A DNA stretch of 7,534 bases, taken from positions 1 through 7,534 of the forward strand of contig CAKTOB010000048.1 of the NCBI GenBank assembly GCA_934589525.1, read 5' to 3'. This stretch comes from an uncultured Oscillospiraceae bacterium. GTDB lineage: Bacteria > Bacillota > Clostridia > Oscillospirales > Oscillospiraceae. The notes below the pieces were generated by a model. It ran no database searches. It was given only the letters and a program-made list of their open reading frames with translations, and had not been told where the DNA came from. This document shows positions 1 through 5,296 of the stretch, in pieces; position 1 is the first letter of the stretch; each line of letters starts with the position of its first letter. Made by a program: the position numbers and the translations under genes.

Positions 1-71
1 ACTATTGTTTCACGTATTCGCTAACATTGCCGCTGCCATGGTTTTTAAGGTTTTCAACTCTTGATTGGCAT

Positions 72-123
72 TGTCAACTGTCAACTAAAAAGAATTGTCA
101 ATTGTAAATTGTCAATTGTCAAT
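72..123 (-). repeat. 7-bp tandem repeat array (ATTGACA/GTTGACA), left copy
   Basis: Read on the minus strand, four adjacent 7-mers occupy 123-96: ATTGACA, ATTGACA, ATTTACA, ATTGACA. After a short T-rich interruption, two GTTGACA units follow at 85-72. The array starts within the stop codon of the peptidase gene. It matches the right-hand array downstream of recG, in opposite chromosomal orientation. Such CAATTG-rich heptads are known to give spurious ORFs beginning MSIVNCQLS in several bacterial groups, and one is present here. Nothing suggests that the array itself encodes a protein. Confidence 0.9.
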
Positions 124-125
124 TC
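87..125 (-). terminator. Repeat-derived intrinsic terminator of the peptidase gene
   Basis: On the minus strand, GAATTGACAATTG (125-113) can pair with CAATTGACAATTC (104-92) with a single A:A mismatch, leaving an 8-nt loop, and five T residues follow at 91-87. The geometry is that of a Rho-independent terminator, but the stem is A/T-rich, so it would be weaker than usual. The 5' arm includes the gene's stop codon, so translation to the stop would interfere with folding. The function is inferred. Confidence 0.45.
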
Positions 126-1207
126 TCCGAAAAGGGTATCACCGTCAGCTCCTTGGGGTAGTGGTTGAGGACCTCGCAGCCGGTTTCGGTGATGAGGACC
201 AGGTCTTCGATGCGGACGCCGATGCCCTCCTGTGGCAGGTAAATGCCGGGTTCTACGGAGAAGCACTGGCCGGGCTGGATGATGGCTTCGTTGACGGCGG
301 AGACGTCGCCGGTTTCGTGGACCTCCAGGCCGATGGAGTGGCCGGTGCGGTGGGTGAAATAGGGGCCGTAGCCCTGCTGGGTGATGTAGTCCCGGGCGGC
401 ACGGTCTACGTCGCACATGCGGTTTCCGGGCTTGGCGGCGGCAATGCCCCGGCGGTTGGCTTCCTTGACGATCTCATAGATCTCCCGCTGCCGGGGGCTG
501 ACTTCTCCTAAGAAGACGGTGCGGGTCATGTCGGAGCAGTAGTTGTCTTTCCTGCCGCCGATGTCCAGCACCAGGCAGTCCCCACGCTTGCCTTTTGTGC
601 CGTCCGTGACATGGTGGGGGTCAGCGGCGTTGCCTGCGAAGGCGGTGATGGGGGAGAAGGAGCAGCCTTCACAGCCCGCTTCTAAGTAGTATTGCAGCAG
701 GAGCTCGGAAAGCTCGGTCTCCGTGTGGCTTTCACTGGCGGCGGAGACGATCCTTGCCATGACCGCATCGTTAAGATAGGAAGCCCTGCGCATTTTTTCC
801 TGCTCCTCCGTGGTCTTGATGGCACGAACACCGTCTGCAATGGGGGAGGCGTTGACGCATTTGCCGGTGTGCAGCTCCTGAAGCCGCAGCAGGAACCGGG
901 CGGGCCAGGTTTTGTCGATGGCCACGGTTTCCCCGGGGATCAGGGCCTGGGCCATGAGGGCCACGCCGTCCTGGGTGTCATTATAATAGGTAATGGGAGC
1001 GCCCAGGTCCCGGGTCTGGGGGAAGAGCTCGTTGATAAAGAACCGGTGCTGCCCGTCTGTACGCAGCACCAACACCAGCATCCGTTCACCGGGCTCCATG
1101 GAGACCCCGGTGAGGTAGAGGATCATGGCCGGGTCAGAGATCACCGTCTGGGGTACTCCGGCCTTCTTCATGGCGGCAAGGACATGTTCTAATTTCAGCT
1201 GGTCCAT
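119..1207 (-). CDS. M24-family Xaa-Pro aminopeptidase/dipeptidase
   Basis: This is probably a cytoplasmic dimetal peptidase that cleaves at an N-terminal Xaa-Pro bond (aminopeptidase P or prolidase type). All five metal ligands of the M24 pita-bread fold are visible, numbered from the chosen start: D215 (in LVLDIGG), D226 (in SDMTRT), H290 (in RTGHSIG), E319 (in VEPGIY) and E334 (in VRIEDLV). The histidines in PHHVTDG (about 198) and EVHE (297) fit substrate binding. The N-terminal 120 residues look like the short creatinase-type domain. At 362 aa it resembles the short Firmicutes enzymes (YqhT/YpdF/PepQ-like) rather than the longer E. coli PepP. An ATG at 1216 would leave no gap after the AAAGG ribosome binding site (1218-1222), whereas the ATG at 1207 gives a normal spacing, so 1207 is preferred. 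The TGA stop lies inside the first unit of a 7-bp repeat array. The gene follows tsf, separated by a hairpin. Family is certain; exact substrate is not. Confidence 0.94.
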   Translation of the reverse strand: MDQLKLEHVLAAMKKAGVPQTVISDPAMILYLTGVSMEPGERMLVLVLRTDGQHRFFINELFPQTRDLGAPITYYNDTQDGVALMAQALIPGETVAIDKTWPARFLLRLQELHTGKCVNASPIADGVRAIKTTEEQEKMRRASYLNDAVMARIVSAASESHTETELSELLLQYYLEAGCEGCSFSPITAFAGNAADPHHVTDGTKGKRGDCLVLDIGGRKDNYCSDMTRTVFLGEVSPRQREIYEIVKEANRRGIAAAKPGNRMCDVDRAARDYITQQGYGPYFTHRTGHSIGLEVHETGDVSAVNEAIIQPGQCFSVEPGIYLPQEGIGVRIEDLVLITETGCEVLNHYPKELTVIPFSEN

Positions 1208-1234
1208 GATTATCATCCTTTCGCTTACGCTGTT

Positions 1235-1240
1235 ATGATA
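1235..1240 (-). promoter_or_regulatory. Possible extended -10 promoter for the peptidase gene
   Basis: On the minus strand TATCAT is preceded by TGC, an extended -10 arrangement, and would start transcription about 20 nt before the peptidase ATG. There is no good -35 at 16-18 bp (the 17-bp position reads ATCCTT). It overlaps the end of the tsf hairpin T tract. This is weak evidence, offered because no other promoter fits in this gap. Confidence 0.25.
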
Positions 1241-1242
1241 GC

Positions 1243-1273
1243 AAAATCCCTGCCCAAAAGGATGGGCAGGGAT
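1243..1273 (-). terminator. Hairpin after tsf, probable (partial) terminator
   Basis: On the minus strand a perfect 10-bp stem, ATCCCTGCCC (1273-1264) with GGGCAGGGAT (1255-1246), encloses an 8-nt loop and runs into a short TTTT tract (1246-1243). It lies just after the tsf stop codon and about 36 nt before the peptidase start. The stem is strong but the T tract is short and broken by GC, so some readthrough into the peptidase gene is likely. Confidence 0.7.
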
Positions 1274-1288
1274 AAGCCGTTTGAAAAA

Positions 1289-2218
1289 TTACTTGCCGGA
1301 GCCGGAAAGCTGCGCGGCGACTTCAGCGGCGAAGTCGTCAACCTTCTTCTCGATGCCCTCACCCTTGACGTAGTGAATGGCGTCCACGAAGGTCACCTTG
1401 CCGCCCAGCTTCTTGGCAGCATCAGCGATGTAGCCTTCCACGCTGCCCTGGAACAGGTCAGAGCGGACGAATTCCTGCTGCAGCAGGCAGTTGTCCTTGA
1501 AGAAAGCGTTCATCTTACCGGCAGCGATCTTCTCCTTGACCTGAGCGGGCTTGGAGGCCATCTTGGGATCGTTGTCCATCAGAGCCACCTGAACCTGCAG
1601 CTCGTGGTCCACGTCAGCCTGGGGAACCAGGGACTTGTCCCAGTACTTGGGGTTCATCGCGGCGATCTGCATGGCAACGTTCTTGCCGATCTCGGTGGCA
1701 TCGATGCCGCCTTCCACAGCCAGGTTCACCAGAACGCCGTGGGTGCCGCCGGCGTGAACGTAGGCGACGGAGGTGTTCTCGGGGAAGCGGGCGAAGCGGC
1801 GGATCTGCATGTTCTCACCGATGGACATGACCTTCTCCTGCATGATCTCGGTGACGGTCAGGTTGGAGTCGGGGTAGGTGCAAGCCTTCAGGGCTTCCAC
1901 ATCGGCGGGGTTCTGCTTGGCAACGACCTCGGCCAGGTTCTTGACCAGGTCCAGGAAAGCGTCGGTCTTGGCGGCGAAGTCGGTCTCGGAGTTGACCTCG
2001 ATCACAACGCCCACGCCGTCCACAACGGCAGCGTAAGCAACGCCCTCGGCGGCGATCCGGTCCGCCTTCTTGGCAGCCTTGGCCAGGCCCTTTTCACGGA
2101 GCCAGTCCACAGCCTTGTCCATATCGCCGTCGTTGGCCTGGAGAGCCTTCTTGCAGTCCATCATGCCCACGTTGGTCATTTCGCGCAGCTTCTTAACGTC
2201 CTGAGCAGTAAAAGCCAT
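1289..2218 (-). CDS. tsf: Translation elongation factor Ts
   Basis: EF-Ts is the cytoplasmic guanine-nucleotide exchange factor for EF-Tu. The N-terminal UBA-like domain (about residues 1-50) carries the family signature around MTNVGMMDCKKAL, with the basic stretch GLAKAAKKADRIAAEG after it. The core motif NSETDFAAK lies at about residue 76-84 and the late conserved block CLLQQEFV is in the C-terminal half. The length of 309 aa is normal for Firmicutes. The start is supported by AGGAGG (2227-2232) eight bases before the ATG. It is the second gene of the rpsB-tsf operon, 29 bp after the rpsB stop. The usual next genes, pyrH and frr, are absent; a hairpin and a peptidase gene follow instead. 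Confidence 0.98.
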   Translation of the reverse strand: MAFTAQDVKKLREMTNVGMMDCKKALQANDGDMDKAVDWLREKGLAKAAKKADRIAAEGVAYAAVVDGVGVVIEVNSETDFAAKTDAFLDLVKNLAEVVAKQNPADVEALKACTYPDSNLTVTEIMQEKVMSIGENMQIRRFARFPENTSVAYVHAGGTHGVLVNLAVEGGIDATEIGKNVAMQIAAMNPKYWDKSLVPQADVDHELQVQVALMDNDPKMASKPAQVKEKIAAGKMNAFFKDNCLLQQEFVRSDLFQGSVEGYIADAAKKLGGKVTFVDAIHYVKGEGIEKKVDDFAAEVAAQLSGSGK

Positions 2219-2247
2219 TTTGGTATCCTCCTAAAGTGTATTCCGGA

Positions 2248-2979
2248 TTATTCAGCGGCTTCGGCAGCGGGAGCAGCCTCTTCCACAGCGGTATCCTCAC
2301 CCTGACGGCCCTCGATGGCGGCGTTGGCCATGGCGGCGGCGATCAGACGGATGGCGCGGATGGCGTCATCGTTGCCGGGGATCACATAGTCGATCTCATC
2401 GGGATCGCAGTTGGTGTCAACGATGGCAACAATGGGGATGTTCAGCTTGCGGGCCTCGGCGATGGCGTTGCGCTCCTTCCGGGGGTCAACAATGAACAGA
2501 GCGGCGGGCAGCTTCTTCATTTCCTTCACGCCGCCCAGGTACTTCTCCAGCTTCTCGATTTCAGCCTGGTGCTTGATGACTTCCTTCTTGGGCAGCATGG
2601 CGAAGGTGCCGTCCTCTTCCATCTTTCTCAGTTGCGCCAGACGGTCAATACGGGTACGCATGGTGCGGAAGTTGGTCAGCATGCCGCCCAGCCAACGGGC
2701 GTTGACATAGTAACCGCCGCAGCGGGCAGCCTCTTCCTTGATGGCGTCCTGGGCCTGCTTCTTGGTGCCCACAAACAGGATGTTGCCGCCATTGGCAGAG
2801 GTGTCACGAACAAAGTTGTAAGCCTCTTCCAGCTTCTTTACGGTCTTCTGCAGGTCAATGATATAGATACCATTGCGCTCGGTGTAGATGTAGGGGGCCA
2901 TTTTGGGGTTCCAACGACGGGTCTGGTGACCGAAGTGAACGCCTGCCTCCAGCAGTTGCTTCATAGATACGACAGCCAT
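2248..2979 (-). CDS. rpsB: 30S ribosomal protein S2
   Basis: S2 sits on the solvent side of the 30S subunit, between head and body. The family hallmarks are clear: the N-terminal block with [15 protein letters not shown] (residues 13-27), IIDLQKT (40-46), the [10 protein letters not shown] segment (95-104), and [15 protein letters not shown] followed by [13 protein letters not shown] (162-193). The 243-aa length fits, with an alanine/glutamate-rich acidic tail (about 228-243). The start is supported by AAGGAG (2990-2995) about 10 nt upstream. It is the first gene of rpsB-tsf, transcribed from its own strong promoter through a leader of about 120 nt that is rich in possible hairpins, where S2 feedback control could act (inference). 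Confidence 0.98.
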   Translation of the reverse strand: MAVVSMKQLLEAGVHFGHQTRRWNPKMAPYIYTERNGIYIIDLQKTVKKLEEAYNFVRDTSANGGNILFVGTKKQAQDAIKEEAARCGGYYVNARWLGGMLTNFRTMRTRIDRLAQLRKMEEDGTFAMLPKKEVIKHQAEIEKLEKYLGGVKEMKKLPAALFIVDPRKERNAIAEARKLNIPIVAIVDTNCDPDEIDYVIPGNDDAIRAIRLIAAAMANAAIEGRQGEDTAVEEAAPAAEAAE

Positions 2980-3103
2980 TTTTACAGTTCTCCTTTTGTT
3001 TTTCCTCCACCCCGATCATCCCGGAATCCCCGCCCCAAAGGGGCACCTGGGCATCCCGATCCCCGGGTGTGTGGTTTTTAAAGCTATGGGCACATACCCA
3101 CGC
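2980..3103 (-). promoter_or_regulatory. rpsB mRNA leader with stable hairpins, candidate S2 feedback site
   Basis: From the predicted start near 3103 to the rpsB ATG the leader is about 124 nt and unusually GC-rich. Visible elements on the minus strand are GCCCC-TTT-GGGGC (3044-3032), a small TGGG/CCCA hairpin near the 5' end (3100-3087), and CACCC (3069-3065), which can pair with GGGTG just before the Shine-Dalgarno region (about 3012-3008). Together these allow a closed domain next to the ribosome binding site. Autogenous control by S2 is known in other bacteria; its occurrence here is inferred from structure only. Confidence 0.4.
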
Positions 3104-3109
3104 CGAAAT

Positions 3110-3138
3110 ATTATAGCCAAAGATTCGGAAATTTGCAA
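3110..3138 (-). promoter_or_regulatory. Strong vegetative promoter of rpsB-tsf
   Basis: On the minus strand the -35 is TTGCAA (3138-3133), the spacer is exactly 17 bp, and the -10 is a perfect TATAAT (3115-3110). Immediately upstream, about 3140-3172, an A/T-rich tract with a TTTTTTCGAAAAAA core resembles an UP element bound by the RNA polymerase alpha subunit. This is expected for a highly expressed ribosomal protein operon. The start point would be near 3103. Confidence 0.85.
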
Positions 3139-3225
3139 GCTATTTTTTCGAAAAAAGAAAGAAATATTGTGAAAGCGCCGGACTTTGTTTTGTGGAATCC
3201 CTACAAATAGAATATGGTGCGGCCT

Positions 3226-3507
3226 CTACAGCGGAAATTTGGGCTTTGGCCGGGGCACCCGGCAGTCCTGGGGCCGGATGTCCACCAGCACGATGTCCGG
3301 CCCCACCTTCTTGACGCAGGCCCAGGGGATCACATAGTCCTCCTTCTGCCCTGCGATGCCCCAGAGCCTGGGCTTCCCCGGCACCACGATGGCGGCAATG
3401 ATGCCCTGGGGCACTTCCGCCACGATGTCCGTGATATAGCCAAGCCTTGCGCCGTCGGAAACGCAGATCACTTCCTTGCATTGAAGCTCGGTGAATTTAA
3501 TGCCCAT
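3226..3507 (-). CDS. ylmC: YlmC/YmxH-family PRC-barrel protein
   Basis: This is a small protein of 93 aa formed by one PRC-barrel-type beta domain. It begins MGIKFTELQCKEVICV, like the YlmC/YmxH family annotated as sporulation-associated. Typical elements are GARLGYITDI, the hydrophobic strand IIAAIVVPG, and the DYVIPWACVKKVGPDIVLVDI end strand block. There is no signal peptide or membrane helix, so it is cytoplasmic. The biochemical role of the family is not established. Two ATGs compete: 3513 leaves only one base after AGGAGG, while 3507 gives seven, so 3507 is chosen. It lies about 50 bp after sigG; a ylm gene beside sigG is a conserved arrangement (sigE-sigG-ylm in Bacillus). The proline-rich end (PRPKPKFPL) is probably disordered. 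Confidence 0.85.
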   Translation of the reverse strand: MGIKFTELQCKEVICVSDGARLGYITDIVAEVPQGIIAAIVVPGKPRLWGIAGQKEDYVIPWACVKKVGPDIVLVDIRPQDCRVPRPKPKFPL

Positions 3508-3514
3508 GACCATT

Positions 3515-3549
3515 CCTCCTCCGGGGGTGTGCTTAGCATATGCCCCCGG
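3515..3549 (-). promoter_or_regulatory. Intercistronic hairpin overlapping the ylmC ribosome binding site
   Basis: Between sigG and ylmC, the arms CCGGGGG (3549-3543 on the minus strand) and CCCCCGG (3527-3521) pair, with a further five pairs inside after a 2-nt bulge and a TAA loop. The base of the stem takes up the first two G residues of the GGAGGAGG ribosome binding site (3522-3515). No T tract follows, so this is not a standard terminator. It could limit ylmC translation or protect the sigG mRNA 3' end (inference). Confidence 0.55.
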
Positions 3550-3557
3550 GGAATGGG

Positions 3558-4343
3558 TTATGACACATGGATGCTGACGGACTTGCGCATGGCGGCAATG
3601 GCCCCTTTTTCGAGCCTTGATACCTGGGCCTGGGAGATGCCCAGGTGCCCGGCCACCTCCATCTGGGTTTTCCCGTGGTAAAATCGCAGGCTGAGGATCT
3701 CCCGCTCCCGGCCGGATAATCGCCTGAAGGCGTTTGCAAGGGTGATGTGCTCCATCCAGTTGGGCTCCCAGTTTTTGGTGTCCTGGACCTGGTCCATAAT
3801 GGTCAGGGGGTCGCCGCCGTCGGAATACACGCTGTCATACAGGCTCACCGGGGCGCAGACCGCGTCCAGGGCCTGGCTGACCTCCTGACGGCTCAGCTCC
3901 AGGGCCTGGGCGATTTCTTCCAGAGTGGGCTCCCGGTTCAGTTTCGCCGTCATGGCCTCCTTGCATTGCAGCACCCGGTAGGCCACGTCCCGAATGGACC
4001 GGGAGACCCGGATCACGCTGTTGTCCCGCAGATACCGGCGGACCTCTCCGGCGATCATGGGCACCCCATAGGTGGAAAAGCGCACCATTTTGGTGGTGTC
4101 AAAATTGGAAATGGCTTTCATGAGACCAATGCAGCCCACCTGGAACAGGTCGTCAGGGCTCTCCCCCCGCTTGTCAAACCGCTGGATCACCGACAGCACC
4201 AGCCGCAGATTGCCCTCGATGAGCCGTTGCCGTGCCTCCCGGTCCCCCTGCTGGCTGCGCCGCAGCAGGGCGGCGGTCTCCTGGGCACTGAGCACCGGCA
4301 GCCGGGAGGTGCAGATGCCGCAGATCTCTACTTTCCCCTGCAT
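3558..4343 (-). CDS. sigG: RNA polymerase sporulation sigma factor sigma-G
   Basis: Sigma-G directs late gene expression in the forespore. The 261-aa protein shows the sigma-G N-terminal signature KVEICGICTSRLPVL (4-18). Region 2 is around 45-108, with DLFQVGCIGLMKAI and FSTYGVPMIAGEVRRYLRD. Region 3 is around 111-165. The region 4 helix-turn-helix is around 205-250, with KTQMEVAGHLGISQAQVSRLEKGA. The N-terminal signature separates it from sigma-F. GGAGG lies 7 nt before the ATG. It is followed by ylmC, but spoIIGA and sigE, the usual upstream neighbours, are absent; instead it has its own intergenic region with a candidate sigma-F-type promoter. Residue E43 aligns with N45 of B. subtilis sigma-G, a residue tied to CsfB sensitivity there. 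Confidence 0.96.
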   Translation of the reverse strand: MQGKVEICGICTSRLPVLSAQETAALLRRSQQGDREARQRLIEGNLRLVLSVIQRFDKRGESPDDLFQVGCIGLMKAISNFDTTKMVRFSTYGVPMIAGEVRRYLRDNSVIRVSRSIRDVAYRVLQCKEAMTAKLNREPTLEEIAQALELSRQEVSQALDAVCAPVSLYDSVYSDGGDPLTIMDQVQDTKNWEPNWMEHITLANAFRRLSGREREILSLRFYHGKTQMEVAGHLGISQAQVSRLEKGAIAAMRKSVSIHVS

Positions 4344-4401
4344 GGAAACTCCTCCAATTACGATTGTTTGTAAAGATGAGGCCGATATAGCCCCCTGGGG
4401 A

Positions 4402-4431
4402 CAGTATCCCCGGGGAAGGGCTCCGGCATAC
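4402..4431 (-). promoter_or_regulatory. Candidate sigma-F-type promoter of sigG
   Basis: On the minus strand GTATG (4431-4427) is followed, after exactly 15 bp, by GGGGATACTG (4411-4402). This fits the forespore pattern described in Bacillus (-35 GYWTA-like, 15-bp spacer, -10 GGNRANANTW-like), with one mismatch in each element. The start would be near 4395, about 50 nt before the sigG ATG. In B. subtilis sigG is a sigma-F target, so position and type agree. Not proven. Confidence 0.55.
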
Positions 4432-4620
4432 GGAGAAAAATTTGGAGGATTTCACAAAAATTTCGGGGCGCCCCTCAAAAAGCCCCGGGGCGTACAAAGT
4501 GATTCTGGGGGAAAATCCAATCTTTTGCCCGGGAACCGGCAGTTGCGGCCCGGGGAGGCCGGGAAGAACGGCGGGAGAGCTTGTCGCTGTAGGGCGGATG
4601 TTTGCCCTTTTCGGACGGCG
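4432..4620. other. GC-rich noncoding stretch with short palindromes
   Basis: No convincing gene is present: the open frames here lack ribosome binding sites and resemble no known protein. The stretch holds several short G/C palindromes, including GGGGCGCCCC (4465-4474), GCCCCGGGGC (4482-4491) and a GGCC inverted pair (4547-4560). On the minus strand GCCCCGGGGC is followed by five T residues, but its zero-length loop makes it a poor terminator. Function unknown. Confidence 0.5.
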
Positions 4621-4626
4621 TTTTTT
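4585..4626 (+). terminator. Terminator-like hairpin on the plus strand without an upstream gene
   Basis: CGCTGT plus AGGGC (4585-4595) can pair with GCCCT (4604-4608) and, after a 6-nt bulge, ACGGCG (4615-4620). Six T residues follow directly (4621-4626). There is no rightward gene upstream, so it would end either a small RNA from 4440-4580 or transcription leaking from elsewhere. It may also be chance. Confidence 0.3.
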
Positions 4627-4773
4627 CACAGGGGGCTCCAACGGCGGGGAAAAGAAAAAGCTGTGGAGAAATCAAAGTTTTCCACATTCTCCACAGACTT
4701 CTCCACAAGACTTTTCCACAATCCCAACCCTTTGTGGAGAAAAGACAGAGAAGTTACATAAAACTTTTCCAAA
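4622..4773. other. DnaA-box cluster (six strong 9-mers, two weaker)
   Basis: Six 9-mers fit TTYTCCACA. Four are direct on the plus strand: TTTTCCACA at 4678-4686, TTCTCCACA at 4687-4695, TTCTCCACA at 4699-4707 and TTTTCCACA at 4712-4720. Two are on the minus strand, TTCTCCACA at 4662-4670 and 4733-4741. Flanking weaker copies are TTTTTCACA (4622-4630) and TTTTCCAAA (4765-4773). TTTTCCACA and TTTTTCACA satisfy the relaxed DnaA-box consensus TTWTNCACA; the four TTCTCCACA copies differ only at position 3. An A/T-rich stretch follows to the right. The cluster could be an origin, a DnaA titration site or a DnaA-responsive regulatory region. Sequence alone cannot decide. Confidence 0.72.
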
Positions 4774-4793
4774 ATGATACACTTTCGTAACTT
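4751..4793. repeat. Inverted repeat AAGTTAC/GTAACTT
   Basis: Perfect 7-bp arms at 4751-4757 and 4787-4793 are separated by 29 bp of A/T-rich sequence, just right of the DnaA-box cluster. It could be an operator or part of an unwinding region; no known binding protein is recognised. Confidence 0.4.
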
Positions 4794-4915
4794 TTACCGT
4801 TTCTGAGCATTTTGACGTGGCCTTTGTTTTTGTGAAAAAATTTGGTCTTGACAGCCAGGCGATGGGAAGTGCGGAAGAGATTTTTGCTCCGGAAAGAATT
4901 TTTTTCAAAAAAGGG

Positions 4916-4944
4916 TTGATTTTAAGCGGGTTTTCCGTTATAAT
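4916..4944 (+). promoter_or_regulatory. Strong vegetative promoter of rpsT
   Basis: TTGATT (4916-4921), a 17-bp spacer and a perfect TATAAT (4939-4944) form a near-consensus promoter. A and T runs at about 4891-4912 resemble an UP element. The start would be near 4951, giving a leader of about 34 nt that contains the ribosome binding site. Confidence 0.88.
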
Positions 4945-4984
4945 ACGGGACTGTATGAAATACTGCTGTGAGGAGGTGTAATCA

Positions 4985-5248
4985 ATGCCCAACATCAAGT
5001 CCTCTAAGAAGGATGTCATTTCTTCCAAAGTCGCTTATGAGAAGAATAAGGCCGACAAGTCCGCCCTGAAGACCAACCTGAAGAAGTTTGAGGCCGCTGT
5101 GGTCGGTGGTGACAAGACCGCTGCCCAGGAAGCCTACACTGTTGCTGTTCGGTCCGTGGACAAGGCGGTTGGTAAGGGTCTTCTGCACAAGAACAACGCT
5201 GCCCGGAAGAAGAGCAGCATGACCCTGAAGCTGAACAAGCTGGCCTGA
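4985..5248 (+). CDS. rpsT: 30S ribosomal protein S20
   Basis: S20 is a small basic helical protein that binds 16S rRNA at the base of the 30S body. The 87-aa product begins MPNIKSSKK and ends with the family block GKGLLHKNNAARKKSSMTLKLNKLA. Lysines are spread throughout, as expected for an rRNA binder, and the length matches the family. AGGAGG (4971-4976) lies eight bases before the ATG. It has its own promoter and a strong terminator directly after it, so it is mainly monocistronic. It diverges from sigG across the DnaA-box region. Feedback control by S20 is known in E. coli but no specific element can be seen in the very short leader. Confidence 0.97.
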   Translation: MPNIKSSKKDVISSKVAYEKNKADKSALKTNLKKFEAAVVGGDKTAAQEAYTVAVRSVDKAVGKGLLHKNNAARKKSSMTLKLNKLA

Positions 5249-5263
5249 GTTCTCTGAAAATAT

Positions 5264-5296
5264 CTCCTTCCGAGCGTTGCTTGGAGGGAGTTTTTT
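5264..5296 (+). terminator. Intrinsic terminator of rpsT
   Basis: A continuous 12-bp stem (5264-5275 with 5279-5290, including two G:T wobble pairs) with a 3-nt GTT loop is followed directly by six T residues (5291-5296). This is a strong Rho-independent terminator. It ends only 10 nt before the recG ribosome binding site. Confidence 0.92.

Noticed and set aside
72..123. Repeat array considered as a CRISPR array
   Set aside because: The units are 7 bp, head to tail with no unique spacers, and no cas genes are present.
95..511. A plus-strand open frame starting MSIVNCQLSIL
   Set aside because: The start is translated 7-bp repeat and the rest is antisense to the peptidase. This is a known kind of spurious ORF.
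1235..2305. A 356-codon plus-strand open frame opposite tsf
   Set aside because: It is antisense to a clear EF-Ts gene, with repetitive leucine/glycine/histidine/valine composition and no recognisable domain.
2236..3081. A 281-codon plus-strand open frame opposite rpsB
   Set aside because: It is a shadow of S2; the downstream part runs through the rpsB leader and has no protein-like features.
3140..3172. A/T palindrome TTTTTTCGAAAAAA considered as a terminator for ylmC
   Set aside because: The stem is almost entirely A/T with no GC clamp and it abuts the rpsB -35; an UP element is the better reading. No clear ylmC terminator is visible.
4465..4491. Pair of G/C palindromes considered as a minus-strand terminator before sigG
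   Set aside because: Each palindrome has no loop, the composite stem is short, and no upstream leftward gene needs termination.
4072..4761. Open frames crossing the sigG-rpsT intergenic region on both strands
   Set aside because: They overlap sigG in antisense or translate through DnaA boxes, have no ribosome binding site, and resemble no family.
4848..4853. A perfect TTGACA upstream of rpsT
   Set aside because: No -10-like hexamer lies 16-18 bp downstream (the 17-bp position reads GCGGAA); the TTGATT/TATAAT pair further on is far better.
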